Notes: a model not told the origin generated them from the letters alone. DNA of 64,000 nt from CBDCGJ01 sp965238305 (GCA_965238305.1 CBDEHK010000001.1:3038001-3102000), one strand, 5' to 3'. Shown: positions 35,554-45,070, counted from the first letter of the stretch. Numbers and translations: made by a program.

Positions 35554-35991
35554 TTAGCTGTTGCGGCGCTCGATCCGACGGAAAACGCCACTCGCAGTCA
35601 TAACCAGGCGGTGCTTAACGCGCAATTCCGCTTCAACGAATGTCAGTGTGCGGGTGGTTCGGGAGACGTTGCCAGTACCAACCAGCCAATCACCGACCCG
35701 AGCTGGACCGGCAAAATCCGTCGTCATCCGAATGGTCACAGACGGTCCGCCTGAGGCTTCTCTGGCGGAACTTCCCAAGACGGTGTCCGCCATGCTCATC
35801 AACATGCCACCATGAACGATACCGGCATTATTAGTGTGTTTTGGTTGAATACGAATAGCGCGACAACACATCGGATTTTCGTCAAACTGAAATATCGGAC
35901 CCAATAACCTGGAGAATTCGCTAGGTCCTATAATAGGAGAAAACCCGTTGGGTGCGTTCGCTGCCAGGATTTCTATTTCAGAACAATCCAT
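35554..35991 (-). CDS. PaaI-type hotdog-fold thioesterase
   Basis: 145 residues with the family pattern NNAGIVHGGMLMSMADT, in which the Asn-x-x-x-x-x-HGG and the following Asp form the thioesterase active site, and the C-terminal beta strands SVTIRMTTDFAGPARVGD. It would hydrolyse acyl-CoA or aryl-CoA thioesters. It begins 2 bases downstream of the DUF192 gene, making a three-gene operon with the cold-shock gene. Confidence 0.88.
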   Translation of the reverse strand: MDCSEIEILAANAPNGFSPIIGPSEFSRLLGPIFQFDENPMCCRAIRIQPKHTNNAGIVHGGMLMSMADTVLGSSAREASGGPSVTIRMTTDFAGPARVGDWLVGTGNVSRTTRTLTFVEAELRVKHRLVMTASGVFRRIERRNS

Positions 35992-35993
35992 CG

Positions 35994-36455
35994 CTAGTTT
36001 TGCGCCTTAGCGTCCTGAACGACGCGATCGCCAACACGGATCGCCAGGGTTTTCGAAAGGCCGCCGTTGATTTCGAGAACCATCTTTATCGGCATGCCTG
36101 GGCCTATTTCTTGGAGCGAATGAGGTGTTGCGTTGTGATGAATATATTCAATTTTTCCAGATTTATCTAAGAACAGAATATCCAATGGTATCAGAGTATT
36201 CCGCATCCAAAATTGAACTAATTGGGCATTGGGATAAACAAACAACATCCCCTGATCAAACGGCAATTCTCGCCGATGCATCAGACCAATTTCCCTGCTT
36301 TTTGATGTCGCTGCAATCTCGACAAAAAATGGTATCTCCGCCTTGGAAGTCGCTACCACGATTTTCCGTAAATCGCGTGCAAAGACATTTCCGCTGACAA
36401 AGACGAAAACTGCAAAAAACAAAATGAAAGGTAATTGTTTACCTGGCTTAGTCAC
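35994..36455 (-). CDS. DUF192 family exported protein
   Basis: The start is taken as the GTG at 36455, which overlaps the cold-shock gene stop by 8 bases and is followed directly by a hydrophobic export signal (QLPFILFFAVFVFVSGNVFA). The longer frame to 36530 would lie inside the neighbour. The mature part has the DUF192 signatures SREIGLMHRRELPFDQGMLF, VQFWMRNTLIPLDILFLD and IHHNATPHS. Function is unknown; tandem placement after a double cold-shock protein is conserved in alphaproteobacteria. Confidence 0.85.
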   Translation of the reverse strand: MTKPGKQLPFILFFAVFVFVSGNVFARDLRKIVVATSKAEIPFFVEIAATSKSREIGLMHRRELPFDQGMLFVYPNAQLVQFWMRNTLIPLDILFLDKSGKIEYIHHNATPHSLQEIGPGMPIKMVLEINGGLSKTLAIRVGDRVVQDAKAQN

Positions 36456-36970
36456 TGATTTCTGCGACCAAGGGTCCTTTGGATCCGCGACCGACGCGAA
36501 TGCGAATTTCCTGACCTGGTTCCAAATCATCTAGGCCAAAACGACGCAAGGTTTCAATATGGATGAAAATATCCTGACTGCCCTCGCCCTCAGTTACAAA
36601 ACCATAACCCTTGGTCCGGTTGAACCACTTCACCGTAACGTCAAGGGTATCGCCTTCCGCCTCGACCGCCGTGAAATTCGCATTACTACTGGGACGAGGT
36701 TCAGAACTTGGTTTGATAGCGGTGGAGATATCCAATTCGATTATCCGCTGTGCCTGAAGACCGCGGTCCCGTTTGACCGCTTCACAAACCACTGTTGTTC
36801 CTTCATGAACAAGCTGAACACCCGCTTCTCGCAAAACGGTTTTGTGTAGCAAAACGTCTCCTGCATCGGTTACGATAAAACCGTAACCTTTCACAGAATC
36901 GAACCATTTTACCGGACCACGTGCAATAACGCCTTCTTCCGGATCTTCGTCTACTGATTCCATACTCATC
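36448..36970 (-). CDS. Tandem cold-shock domain protein
   Basis: Two CSD domains in one chain: the first (GPVKWFDSVKGYGFIV) has a lost second RNP motif, with LLHKTVL in place of FVHxS; the second (VKWFNRTKGYGFVTE ... DIFIHIETL) is closer to consensus. A low-complexity linker separates them. It binds single-stranded nucleic acid as an RNA chaperone or regulator by family knowledge. ATG at 36970 or 36964 are both preferable to 37008, since residues before them look non-coding. Confidence 0.88.
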
Positions 36971-37156
36971 GGGCTTCCAACTAACCTGCCGAAAAGAAAC
37001 CTTAGCACGAATCACCAATTCTGGCCAAGTGAGGAATGCTAACAAACGTCTATAAGCCACTCAGATACTTTAATAATATTGAGGACTAGCAATATTATGC
37101 GCCGCTGATTAGTCTGGCGCCCAATTAGCAGCCTATTTAGACCACAGTTTAAGGGG

Positions 37157-37711
37157 ATGGCGTTGAACGAGACGGCTGACATAAAGCGAGCCGACGATGA
37201 AGAGGCTAAAGCCCAAGCGATGCAGGGCCATTGGCTTCGTCACACTATCAGCCTCACTGTTTTGTTGACGATCGTTTGGTTGCTTTTATCCGGACATTAC
37301 ACGCCGCTTATTCTGTTTTTTGGCGCCGCTTCCGTTGCTTTGACCGTTTTTATTTCGATCCGCATGGATTTGTTGGATTTTGAAGGTTTGCCGTCCCATA
37401 TCGCTTGGCGGACGGTAGTGTTTTACTGGCCATGGTTGATTTTGGAGATCGTGTTGGCGAATGTTGACGTGATAAAGCGGATCCTTTCGCCGGAATTGGA
37501 TATCCAACCGACGGTTTTTACTGCTGAGGCAAGTCAATCGACAGACCTTGGGATGGTCATCTACGCCAATTCGATAACCCTCACACCCGGTACTGTATCG
37601 ATTGACCTTAATCCGGGTCAGATTGAAGTCCACGCCCTTTCGACGGCTGGTGCGGAAGGAATTCTTGCAGGCGAAATGGATCGCCGCTGCAGCGAATTGG
37701 ACAAGGCTTAG
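37157..37711 (+). CDS. mnhE: Mrp-type cation/proton antiporter subunit E
   Basis: 184 residues: a charged N-terminal extension, then TM helices and the conserved MnhE block VFYWPWLILEIVLANVDVIKRIL, and a cytoplasmic C-terminus with TPGTVSIDL. It is the first gene of a ten-gene locus (37.1-44.6 kb) encoding a multisubunit Na+/H+ antiporter related to complex I membrane subunits. Confidence 0.93.
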   Translation: MALNETADIKRADDEEAKAQAMQGHWLRHTISLTVLLTIVWLLLSGHYTPLILFFGAASVALTVFISIRMDLLDFEGLPSHIAWRTVVFYWPWLILEIVLANVDVIKRILSPELDIQPTVFTAEASQSTDLGMVIYANSITLTPGTVSIDLNPGQIEVHALSTAGAEGILAGEMDRRCSELDKA

Positions 37712-37717
37712 ATCGCG

Positions 37718-38020
37718 ATGGAAGTACAATTCGACAGTGCGATGTTTGATGTGACTGCGATTGCGCTCCTGATTGCAATGGGCTTGGCATTGGCGAGAGC
37801 ATTTCTCGGACCGACGGTGTTTGATCGGGTGCTGGCGGTCAATAGTTTCGGGACCAAAACCGTTGTGTTGATTGCCGTCCTAGGGTTTGTGATGGGTCGA
37901 CCGGATTTTATGGACATCGCACTGATTTATGCCTTGATGAACTTTATCGGAACGATTGCAGTATTGAAATTCGTCAAATATGGCGATTTTTCACGGGCCA
38001 GTGGAGATAACGAAGGATGA
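37718..38020 (+). CDS. mnhF: Mrp-type antiporter subunit F
   Basis: 100 residues with three membrane helices and the MnhF pattern ARAFLGPTVFDRVLAVNSFGTKTV. It begins 6 bases after mnhE and overlaps mnhG by 4 bases. Confidence 0.93.
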   Translation: MEVQFDSAMFDVTAIALLIAMGLALARAFLGPTVFDRVLAVNSFGTKTVVLIAVLGFVMGRPDFMDIALIYALMNFIGTIAVLKFVKYGDFSRASGDNEG

Positions 38021-38358
38021 GCTTTGTTGTTGACACGATATCTTGGTTGCTTCTGTTAACGGGGTCTTTCGTCGTCGTTATTGGCGCTTTTGGTCTGATA
38101 CGAATGCCGGATTTCTACACCCGGCTGCACCCCGCTGGCGTGACGGACACGTTGGGCGCTGGCTTGATTATTCTTGGCCTTATCTTCCAAGTCGGCTTTA
38201 ACTTAATCGCCGTGAAGCTTGTTCTGATTCTTCTTTTTCTATTTTTCACCAGTCCAACATCATCCCACGCAACAGCACGCGCGGCGATGGCGGACGGGCT
38301 CAAGCCACTACTTTCTGGCAAGAAAAATAAATCTTCGGATCAAGACACGTCGGATTAG
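38017..38358 (+). CDS. mnhG: Mrp-type antiporter subunit G
   Basis: 113 residues with three membrane helices and the MnhG signature GLIRMPDFYTRLHPAGVTDTLG. A hydrophilic C-terminal tail ends the chain. It overlaps mnhF and is followed after 7 bases by the MbhD/E-like gene. Confidence 0.93.
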   Translation: MSFVVDTISWLLLLTGSFVVVIGAFGLIRMPDFYTRLHPAGVTDTLGAGLIILGLIFQVGFNLIAVKLVLILLFLFFTSPTSSHATARAAMADGLKPLLSGKKNKSSDQDTSD

Positions 38359-38365
38359 TATGTAG

Positions 38366-38947
38366 ATGTTCATACAGTTCATCATAAATATAACCCTTTT
38401 GGCATTTATGGGCGCTACGGCAATCGCAATTCTGCGGGTACGCAACTTATTCGCCGTTGCCATGTTGTCCGGAATTTACAGCTTCCTGGCGGCAACTGTG
38501 TTTGTGTTATTAGATGCCGTCGATGTCGCCTTTACAGAAGCAGCCGTTGGTGCGGGCGTGTCGACAGTATTGATGTTAGGTGCATTGTCTCTCATCGGCG
38601 AAAATCGTGAAAAAGTATCCATCCATACACCGATATTGCCCTTAATCGTGGTGACTATAACCGGCGTTGCGTTGCTTTATGGGGTTAGCGACATGCCCGC
38701 CTTCGCCGATCCGGAGGCCCCAGCGAATAAACATGTCGCGCCTTATTATTTGGAAGAAAGTAAAAAAGAAATCGGTGTTCCCAATGTGGTGACGTCTATT
38801 CTGTCGAGTTATAGAGGCTACGATACGTTGGGTGAGACAGGGGTCATATTTACCGCCGGTATCGCTGTCATGTCGTTGCTGGGCGGAACTTTTTGGCGAC
38901 GCCGGCGACCACGTAAAAAGGAAGATCCAACTGGAGACGGAGGATGA
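38366..38947 (+). CDS. MbhD/MbhE-like (DUF4040) subunit, equivalent of the MrpA C-terminus
   Basis: 193 residues. The first about 90 match the DUF4040/MbhD fold (LDAVDVAFTEAAVGAGVSTVLML), and the last about 60 match the MbhE-like part of MrpA (VPNVVTSILSSYRGYDTLGETGV). In canonical Mrp systems these modules are fused to the end of MrpA; here they stand alone, as in Mbh-type and group-2-like complexes. Overlaps mnhB by 4 bases. Confidence 0.88.
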   Translation: MFIQFIINITLLAFMGATAIAILRVRNLFAVAMLSGIYSFLAATVFVLLDAVDVAFTEAAVGAGVSTVLMLGALSLIGENREKVSIHTPILPLIVVTITGVALLYGVSDMPAFADPEAPANKHVAPYYLEESKKEIGVPNVVTSILSSYRGYDTLGETGVIFTAGIAVMSLLGGTFWRRRRPRKKEDPTGDGG

Positions 38948-39381
38948 AGCATCATCGTGTCCTTCGCATCGTTTCAAAGTTTCTTATCCCGTTGATCATG
39001 ATTTTTGGGCTGTATGTGCAGTTTCATGGAGATTATGGACCTGGTGGCGGCTTCCAAGCTGGCGTGATATTTGCGGCCGGCATCATCCTCTATGCGCTTG
39101 TATTCGGACTGGATCATGCCATGAAAGTGGTCCCGCCCCGCATTATTACCAAGTTTGTCGCACTTGGATTGTTGTTGTACACCGGCGTCGGCATTGCCGG
39201 GATGCTGCTGGGCGGGGAGTTCTTGAATTACTCGGTTCTGGGCGCGACCCAACAAAGTGGTCAGCACCTTGGCATTTTATTGATCGAACTTGGCGTTGGC
39301 ACCACAGTTGCCGCGACGATCACCACGATATTCTATTATTTTGCTGGCTATCGCGGTTTGGGCGACGAGGATCAGCCATGA
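38944..39381 (+). CDS. mnhB: Mrp-type antiporter subunit B
   Basis: 145 residues, four membrane helices, with the MnhB signature LYVQFHGDYGPGGGFQAGVI. ATGA overlaps at both ends couple it to the preceding and following subunit genes. Confidence 0.94.
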   Translation: MKHHRVLRIVSKFLIPLIMIFGLYVQFHGDYGPGGGFQAGVIFAAGIILYALVFGLDHAMKVVPPRIITKFVALGLLLYTGVGIAGMLLGGEFLNYSVLGATQQSGQHLGILLIELGVGTTVAATITTIFYYFAGYRGLGDEDQP

Positions 39382-39734
39382 ATTTGATCATCGCTCACTA
39401 TAATTACTGGATCGTGATCCTGCTGATGATGCTCGGTTTTTATATCGTCATCGCACAAGGTAATCTGATTAAGAAACTGATTGGTTTGAACCTCTTCCAA
39501 ACCTCTGTCTTTCTGCTTTATATTTCTATCTCGAAAGTTGAAGGCGGAACCGCGCCGATTTTTGACGATCGTTTCAACGTCTTTTCCAACCCCCTGCCCC
39601 ACGTTTTGATCCTAACGGCAATCGTTGTCGGTGTCGCAACCATGGCGGTCGGCCTCGCGTTGATTATACGCATTCGCGATGCCTATGGCACGATCGAGGA
39701 AGATGAGATCAATCGACAGGATGATACCCCATGA
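39378..39734 (+). CDS. mnhC: Mrp-type antiporter subunit C (NuoK-like)
   Basis: 118 residues from the ATG at 39378. A longer frame to 38832 lies in the wrong frame over mnhB and is not used. Three helices with the NuoK-like LIKKLIGLNLFQTSVFLLYIS and NPLPHVLILTAIVVGVATMAVGLAL. It overlaps the next subunit by 4 bases. Confidence 0.93.
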   Translation: MNLIIAHYNYWIVILLMMLGFYIVIAQGNLIKKLIGLNLFQTSVFLLYISISKVEGGTAPIFDDRFNVFSNPLPHVLILTAIVVGVATMAVGLALIIRIRDAYGTIEEDEINRQDDTP

Positions 39735-41212
39735 TTGTCGATAATCTTCCTGCCATATTGATCATTCTGCCGCTGCTGGGGGCGCCGGTTTGCTTGTTAT
39801 TAGGGCGCGGTGATTGGTCTTGGGGGCTCAGCCTGATCGTGACCTGGCTTTCATTTGCGGTCGCCATCGCGCTTTTAATTATCGTCTGGAACGGCGAAGT
39901 GATCGAATATCCATTGGGTGGATGGTCGGCCCCATGGGGCATCGTTTACCGGCTGGACCCGGCGAACGCATTCGTCCTCCTTATCGTCTCCGCTATCAGT
40001 GCAATACTACTACCTTACTGTTGGCGCAGTGTGCAGCGGGAAGTACCGGAAAATCGGCAACATCTATTTTATTCGCTCTATCTACTGTGCCAGACCGGTC
40101 TCATGGGTATCGCCATCACCGGCGACGCATTTAACGTTTTTGTATTCTTGGAAATTTCCTCACTCTCAAGTTATGCCTTGATTGCACTCGGCAGTCATCG
40201 CAAGGCCCTGACGTCCGCTTTCACTTATCTGATTATGGGGACGATTGGCGCCACCTTCATCCTGATTGGCATTGGCTTGATCTACATGATGACCGGCACC
40301 CTTAACATGACTGATATGCATGACAAGATGGCAGCTATTGGGGAGAAAGCACCAATAATGGCGGCCTTTGCATTCATTACCGTTGGTGTGGTGCTGAAAC
40401 TTGCGCTCTTCCCACTGCATCTATGGATGCCTAACGCCTATGCTTATGCGCCAAGTGCGGTCTCTGCCTTTATCGCAGCGACGGCAACTAAAGTGTCGAT
40501 CTATGTGCTGCTGCGGTTCGTCTTTACGGTGTTTGGTCAGGATTTGGCTTTCGGGGCCGCGCCCCTCAATTATGTCCTGATGGTGCCAGCGATCATTGCT
40601 ATGTTTGCCGGCTCTTTGGTGGCGATCTTTCAGACCGACATCAAACGCATGTTAGCTTATTCCAGTGTGGCGCAAATTGGTTACATCGTCCTCGCCATCA
40701 GTTTAGTCAGTCTCGGCGGCATAACGGCCAGTTTCCTGCATATCTTCAATCACGCTTTGATGAAAGCTGCCTTATTTGGCGTTATGGGTTGCATATTTTT
40801 TCGCCTATCGTCGGTGCGATTAAACGACATGGCTGGTTTGGCGAAAGAAATGCCGTTGACCTTCGCCTGTTTCCTAATTGGTGGGATGAGTTTAATCGGC
40901 GTGCCGCTAACCGGTGGATTTATTTCAAAATTCTATCTTATCAAAGCAACTTTGGAACTTGATTTTTGGTGGCTTAGCTTCTTGATCCTAGCCTCCAGTT
41001 TGCTCGCAGTCATCTATATCTGGCGCATTGTTGAAGTGATGTATTTCAAACCGGCCCCTGAAGGCCGGGTGCCAGTGAAAGAAGCGCCACTATCAATGCT
41101 GATCCCGACCATTATCCTGGCGGCGGCAAATATTTATTTTGGAATCGAGACTAGCTTGCCCATAGGCGTATCGGAAGCGGCAGCTAAAGCATTGTTAGGA
41201 GGGGCATGGTGA
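39731..41212 (+). CDS. mnhD: Mrp-type antiporter subunit D, paralogue 1
   Basis: 493 residues, about 14 helices, proton_antipo_M family (related to NuoN/NuoM). Conserved blocks include EISSLSSYALIALG near the first half-channel, FPLHLWMPNAYAYAPSAVSAFI with the key Lys preceding, and DIKRMLAYSSVAQIGYI in the second half. It is the first of three MrpD-like subunits; overlaps the next gene by 7 bases. Confidence 0.92.
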   Translation: MIVDNLPAILIILPLLGAPVCLLLGRGDWSWGLSLIVTWLSFAVAIALLIIVWNGEVIEYPLGGWSAPWGIVYRLDPANAFVLLIVSAISAILLPYCWRSVQREVPENRQHLFYSLYLLCQTGLMGIAITGDAFNVFVFLEISSLSSYALIALGSHRKALTSAFTYLIMGTIGATFILIGIGLIYMMTGTLNMTDMHDKMAAIGEKAPIMAAFAFITVGVVLKLALFPLHLWMPNAYAYAPSAVSAFIAATATKVSIYVLLRFVFTVFGQDLAFGAAPLNYVLMVPAIIAMFAGSLVAIFQTDIKRMLAYSSVAQIGYIVLAISLVSLGGITASFLHIFNHALMKAALFGVMGCIFFRLSSVRLNDMAGLAKEMPLTFACFLIGGMSLIGVPLTGGFISKFYLIKATLELDFWWLSFLILASSLLAVIYIWRIVEVMYFKPAPEGRVPVKEAPLSMLIPTIILAAANIYFGIETSLPIGVSEAAAKALLGGAW

Positions 41213-42675
41213 ATAGCGCGATCCTCATGCTCTGGGCGATTGCCATACCGTTGATTGCAGCGGTCATTATTCCGCTTTTCCACGAACATCCTAATCGCCG
41301 TGAAGGCGTTACTTTGATTGCAACGGCGATCTTATTTGCAGTCGTTTTGGTGTTGATAACCGGCGATAACCGGTTTGAGTTCGCCCGCATAGAACTTATT
41401 GAGCCGATCCCCAATATTGCCATCGCTTTCCGTTTGGAACCATTGGGGGCGATTTTTGCCGCTGTCGCGTCATTATTATGGATCGTCAGTTCATTGTTCG
41501 GGATCGGTTATATGCGCGGCAATAATGAGCCGCGACAGACCCGTTTTTACATTGCATTTGCGATCGCCATCGGCAGCACCATGGGCATTTGTTTTGCCGG
41601 CAATCTGCTGACTTTGTTCATCTTCTACGAAGCGCTGACGATTTCGACTTATCCTCTGGTTGCCCATCACAAGAACGATGAAGCGGTTAAGTCCGGCCGT
41701 ACCTATCTCGGCATTTTGATGGGCACATCAATTGGGTTTTTGCTGTTCGCGATAGTTATCACTTATGTCGAAACCGGGACGTTGGATTTTGTCGACGGCG
41801 GCATCTTGTCCGGACGGGTGACGCCGTTCACAGGAAGTGTGCTGTTGTTGTTATTCATGTACGGCGTCGGTAAAGCTGCCTTGATGCCGCTCCACAGATG
41901 GTTGCCGGCGGCGATGGTCGCGCCGACCCCAGTGAGCGCACTTTTGCATGCCGTTGCGGTCGTGAAAGCGGGTGTTTTCTCCGTCGTGAAAATTGCCGTC
42001 TATGTCTTTGGCGTCGATTATCTACGCGAACTTTCAGCTTCTTCGATCATTCTTTATGCCGCTGGTTTCACTATTATTATCGCTTCCATTGTTGCGCTTC
42101 GTCAGGACAATTTGAAACGACGCTTGGCCTATTCGACGATCAGTCAGCTTTCCTATGTCATTTTGGCCATGTTCATCCTGACGCCGATGTCGACAACTGG
42201 CGCGGCGTTACATATTGCTGTCCACGCCTTCGGCAAAATCACCCTTTTTATGGCAGCCGGCGCGATCTATACAGCAGCCCACAAAACTCTGGTCAGTCAG
42301 TTGGACGGAATTGGTAAACGTATGCCTTGGACGATGACGGCCTTTGCCGTCGGATCCCTTTCGATGATCGGCGTGCCGCCGGCTGCGGGATTTCTGAGTA
42401 AATGGTATATGTTGCTCGGCGCGTTAGAGAGCGAACAGATTTTCGCTATTGGCGTCATCGTGATTTCGACATTGCTGAATGCGGGATATTTTCTACCGGT
42501 CGTTTATGCTGCATTTTTGAAACCGGAAAAGATCGATAGCAATCATCCCGTGGAACATGGCGAAGCGCCAATATTTATTGTCATCGCCCTAACCGCAACC
42601 GCGATCCTTACAGTCTTACTGTTTCTGTTCCCTGGATTTGTCTTGGAACTGGCAAAAAATGTCGCCGGGGGGTAG
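41206..42675 (+). CDS. Mrp-type antiporter subunit D, paralogue 2
   Basis: 489 residues, proton_antipo_M family, about 14 helices. It has FYEALTISTYPLVAHH, ALMPLHRWLPAAMVAPTPVSALLHA and DNLKRRLAYSTISQLSYV. The AVAVVKAGVFSVVKI segment differs from paralogue 1 and is closer to NuoL/MrpA cores, so it may take the MrpA channel place. It is followed by a small membrane protein gene. Confidence 0.9.
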   Translation: MVNSAILMLWAIAIPLIAAVIIPLFHEHPNRREGVTLIATAILFAVVLVLITGDNRFEFARIELIEPIPNIAIAFRLEPLGAIFAAVASLLWIVSSLFGIGYMRGNNEPRQTRFYIAFAIAIGSTMGICFAGNLLTLFIFYEALTISTYPLVAHHKNDEAVKSGRTYLGILMGTSIGFLLFAIVITYVETGTLDFVDGGILSGRVTPFTGSVLLLLFMYGVGKAALMPLHRWLPAAMVAPTPVSALLHAVAVVKAGVFSVVKIAVYVFGVDYLRELSASSIILYAAGFTIIIASIVALRQDNLKRRLAYSTISQLSYVILAMFILTPMSTTGAALHIAVHAFGKITLFMAAGAIYTAAHKTLVSQLDGIGKRMPWTMTAFAVGSLSMIGVPPAAGFLSKWYMLLGALESEQIFAIGVIVISTLLNAGYFLPVVYAAFLKPEKIDSNHPVEHGEAPIFIVIALTATAILTVLLFLFPGFVLELAKNVAGG

Positions 42676-42686
42676 AGGATATAGTC

Positions 42687-42953
42687 ATGTCAGATAACTC
42701 GTTGCATGAAGACAAACACTGGCTTATCCGCCCACAAATCATCAGGTTATTGTGGCGAATTGGCCTATTTGTATTATTGCTTACCGTCCTCGCTGCCCTG
42801 ACATATGAAGCGCATCCCTATTTCGGCTACGATGGCTGGTTCGCCTTTTATGCAACTTTCGGCTTTTTTTCCTGCGTGGGCATGGTGTTTTTCGCTAAAT
42901 TCCTAGCTGTCTTTTTGAAACGCCCAGACGACTATTACGAGAAGGATCAATAA
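42687..42953 (+). CDS. Small two-helix membrane protein of the Mrp locus
   Basis: 88 residues with two membrane helices (LFVLLLTVLAALTYEA and FYATFGFFSCVGMVFFAKFLAVFL) and a charged C-terminal tail. It is not a canonical Mrp subunit. Its position 11 bases after one antiporter core subunit and 3 before the next suggests a small accessory subunit of the same complex. Confidence 0.75.
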   Translation: MSDNSLHEDKHWLIRPQIIRLLWRIGLFVLLLTVLAALTYEAHPYFGYDGWFAFYATFGFFSCVGMVFFAKFLAVFLKRPDDYYEKDQ

Positions 42954-42956
42954 GCG

Positions 42957-44636
42957 ATGCCGATCCCTCCCGCACTCATTATGTTCCTGGGCGCATTGAT
43001 CATCGCTTTGTTGCGCGGGCCCCAGCGCAGTATCGTGGCGATGATTATCCCGATCCTGACACTGGCGACCATTTGGACCGTGCCGGATGGGGAAGTCATC
43101 AGTTTCACCTTCCTGGAGTATATTATTGTCCCCTTGGAAGGGGATAAATTGTCGCGGTTGTTTGCCAGTATTTTCTCCCTCATGGCCTTCGCCGGTGCAA
43201 TGTTCGCAGCAAAACAAAAAGAGCGGATGGAATTGCCAGCGGCGTTTGTCTATTCCGGGGCCGCGATCGGGGTCAGTTTAGCGGGCGATCTGATCACGAT
43301 GTTCGTCTTTTGGGAGATTATGGCAGTCGCCTCGACGTTGGTGATCTGGTCGGCCCGTACCAAACAAGCCGAAAGCGCATCGTTGCGTTACGTCTTAATT
43401 CATCTGTTTGGTGGTGTGATCCTGATGATCGGTGTTGTCGGGCAAGTGCTGGAAACAGGATCGACGGAATTTGGCGCCGTTCATCTGGAAAGTTTTTCTA
43501 GTTGGTGCATGCTGGTGGGTTTCCTGATCAATGCCGGCGCTCCGCCCTTCTCCGCTTGGCTTCCGGATGCTTATCCAGAAGCGTCCTTTTCTGGCATGGT
43601 GTTTCTATCCGCTTTTACGACAAAAACCGCGGTTTATGTATTGATCCGAGCTTTTCCAGGCACGGAAGTCTTAATCCCCATCGGCGTCTTTATGATTTTC
43701 TATGGCATCATTTATGCGCTACTGGAAAATGATATGCGGCGAATATTGGCCTATTCCATTATCAATCAGGTCGGCTTCATGGTCACAGGAATTGGCATCG
43801 GCGGAGAGATGGCGCTGAATGGTGCGGCGGCCCATGCCTTTACCCACATAATATATAAAGCCTTGTTGTTGATGTCGGCGGGGTCGGTGATGATGATGAC
43901 CGGCGGGGTGCGGAAATGTTCCAGTCTCGGTGGCTTATTTCAGTCCATGCCCTATACCGCAACAATGGGCATAATCGGGGCGTTGGCAATTTCCTCATTT
44001 CCTTTTACGTCCGGATTTGTGTCGAAGTCGATGATCACGCAGGGTGCGATTGATGCCCACATGATGTGGGTTTGGCTGGCTTTGGCCGCCGCATCAGCCG
44101 GTGTCTTCCTGCATGCGGGCATTAAATTCCCCTGGTTTGTCTTCTTCCAGAAAGATTCCGGCTTGCGTCCGTCGGAGCCGCCGTGGAGCATGCGGATCGC
44201 CATGGGGCTATTTGCCTTTCTTTGCATCGCCATAGGCGTTTACCCCGATCCCCTTTATGCATTGCTGCCTTATGCCGTAAATTACGTACCTTATACAGTT
44301 GGTCACGTGGTCGAGATGCTGCAGCTCTTATTATTCTCAGGCCTCGCCTTCTTCCTGTTTTTGCCATATATGAAGCGAACGTTGACACTTACCCTCGATT
44401 TGGACTGGTTTTATCGTCGTTTGTTCAAGAACCTCTTTAAGGATGCGGCGGCCCAGGCAGGTAAAGCTCATGCGACCTCCTGGACCGATGGTGAACTGCG
44501 GTTGAGGCAGTTGATTGCGCGAATATCCCGCCATCACGGCGAACAGGGCATATTGGCCCGGACCTGGCCGACCGGCAGTATGGTGCTATGGGCGGCCGCA
44601 TTATTAGGCGGCTATCTAATCCTTTATTATCGGTGA
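42957..44636 (+). CDS. Mrp-type antiporter subunit D, paralogue 3
   Basis: 559 residues, proton_antipo_M family. It contains FWEIMAVASTLVIWSA, PPFSAWLPDAYPEASFSGMVFLSAF, NDMRRILAYSIINQVGF and THIIYKALLLMSAGSVM. It carries an extra C-terminal amphipathic region and last helix, longer than paralogues 1 and 2. It is the third MrpD/NuoN-like channel protein, and its stop overlaps the DUF4149 gene start (TGATG). Confidence 0.9.
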   Translation: MPIPPALIMFLGALIIALLRGPQRSIVAMIIPILTLATIWTVPDGEVISFTFLEYIIVPLEGDKLSRLFASIFSLMAFAGAMFAAKQKERMELPAAFVYSGAAIGVSLAGDLITMFVFWEIMAVASTLVIWSARTKQAESASLRYVLIHLFGGVILMIGVVGQVLETGSTEFGAVHLESFSSWCMLVGFLINAGAPPFSAWLPDAYPEASFSGMVFLSAFTTKTAVYVLIRAFPGTEVLIPIGVFMIFYGIIYALLENDMRRILAYSIINQVGFMVTGIGIGGEMALNGAAAHAFTHIIYKALLLMSAGSVMMMTGGVRKCSSLGGLFQSMPYTATMGIIGALAISSFPFTSGFVSKSMITQGAIDAHMMWVWLALAAASAGVFLHAGIKFPWFVFFQKDSGLRPSEPPWSMRIAMGLFAFLCIAIGVYPDPLYALLPYAVNYVPYTVGHVVEMLQLLLFSGLAFFLFLPYMKRTLTLTLDLDWFYRRLFKNLFKDAAAQAGKAHATSWTDGELRLRQLIARISRHHGEQGILARTWPTGSMVLWAAALLGGYLILYYR

Positions 44637-45070
44637 TGGTGTCGACAGTGGTCGCCTACCTGAATTTTCACATCTTTGCGGCGTTGCTGAATGGGTTGGC
44701 ACTAGGTTCAATGATATTTTTCGCCGCCATCGTGACGCCAAGTGTTTTTAAGGCTTTGGAAGGCGAGCATCGAAGTCGTTATCTGGAAACAATATTTCCG
44801 CTCTATTTTCGCGCGATGGCCGGATTGGAAGCTATTGCCGGGATATTGATTATCTATCGGATAGAAGGTTGGGCCTTGTTAGCCGTTGCCGCCGCATTCA
44901 TGTTTTCCGACCAAGCCCTGCGGCCAACCATTAATCGGCTTCGCGCCGGCCATTATGCTGGCGATGCGGACACAAGTGTGCGATTTAAGAAGATGCACCG
45001 CCTCAGTGTGCTCATCAATCTGGCGCAAATTTTTATCTCTCTGATTGTTTTTTTCCGTTTAGCTGTCTAG
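44636..45070 (+). CDS. DUF4149 membrane protein
   Basis: 144 residues from the ATG at 44636, overlapping the previous stop. Four membrane helices; NGLALGSMIFFAAIVTPSVFKAL and FKKMHRLSVLINLAQI fit the DUF4149 family of unknown function. It may be co-transcribed with the antiporter genes before and coxG after. Confidence 0.75.
   Translation: MVSTVVAYLNFHIFAALLNGLALGSMIFFAAIVTPSVFKALEGEHRSRYLETIFPLYFRAMAGLEAIAGILIIYRIEGWALLAVAAAFMFSDQALRPTINRLRAGHYAGDADTSVRFKKMHRLSVLINLAQIFISLIVFFRLAV

Noticed and set aside
38832..39377. Long N-terminal extension of the mnhC frame (300-residue open frame)
   Set aside because: The extension lies out of frame over mnhB and the end of the MbhD/E gene, has no membrane pattern, and the ATG at 39378 gives a normal-size subunit C.
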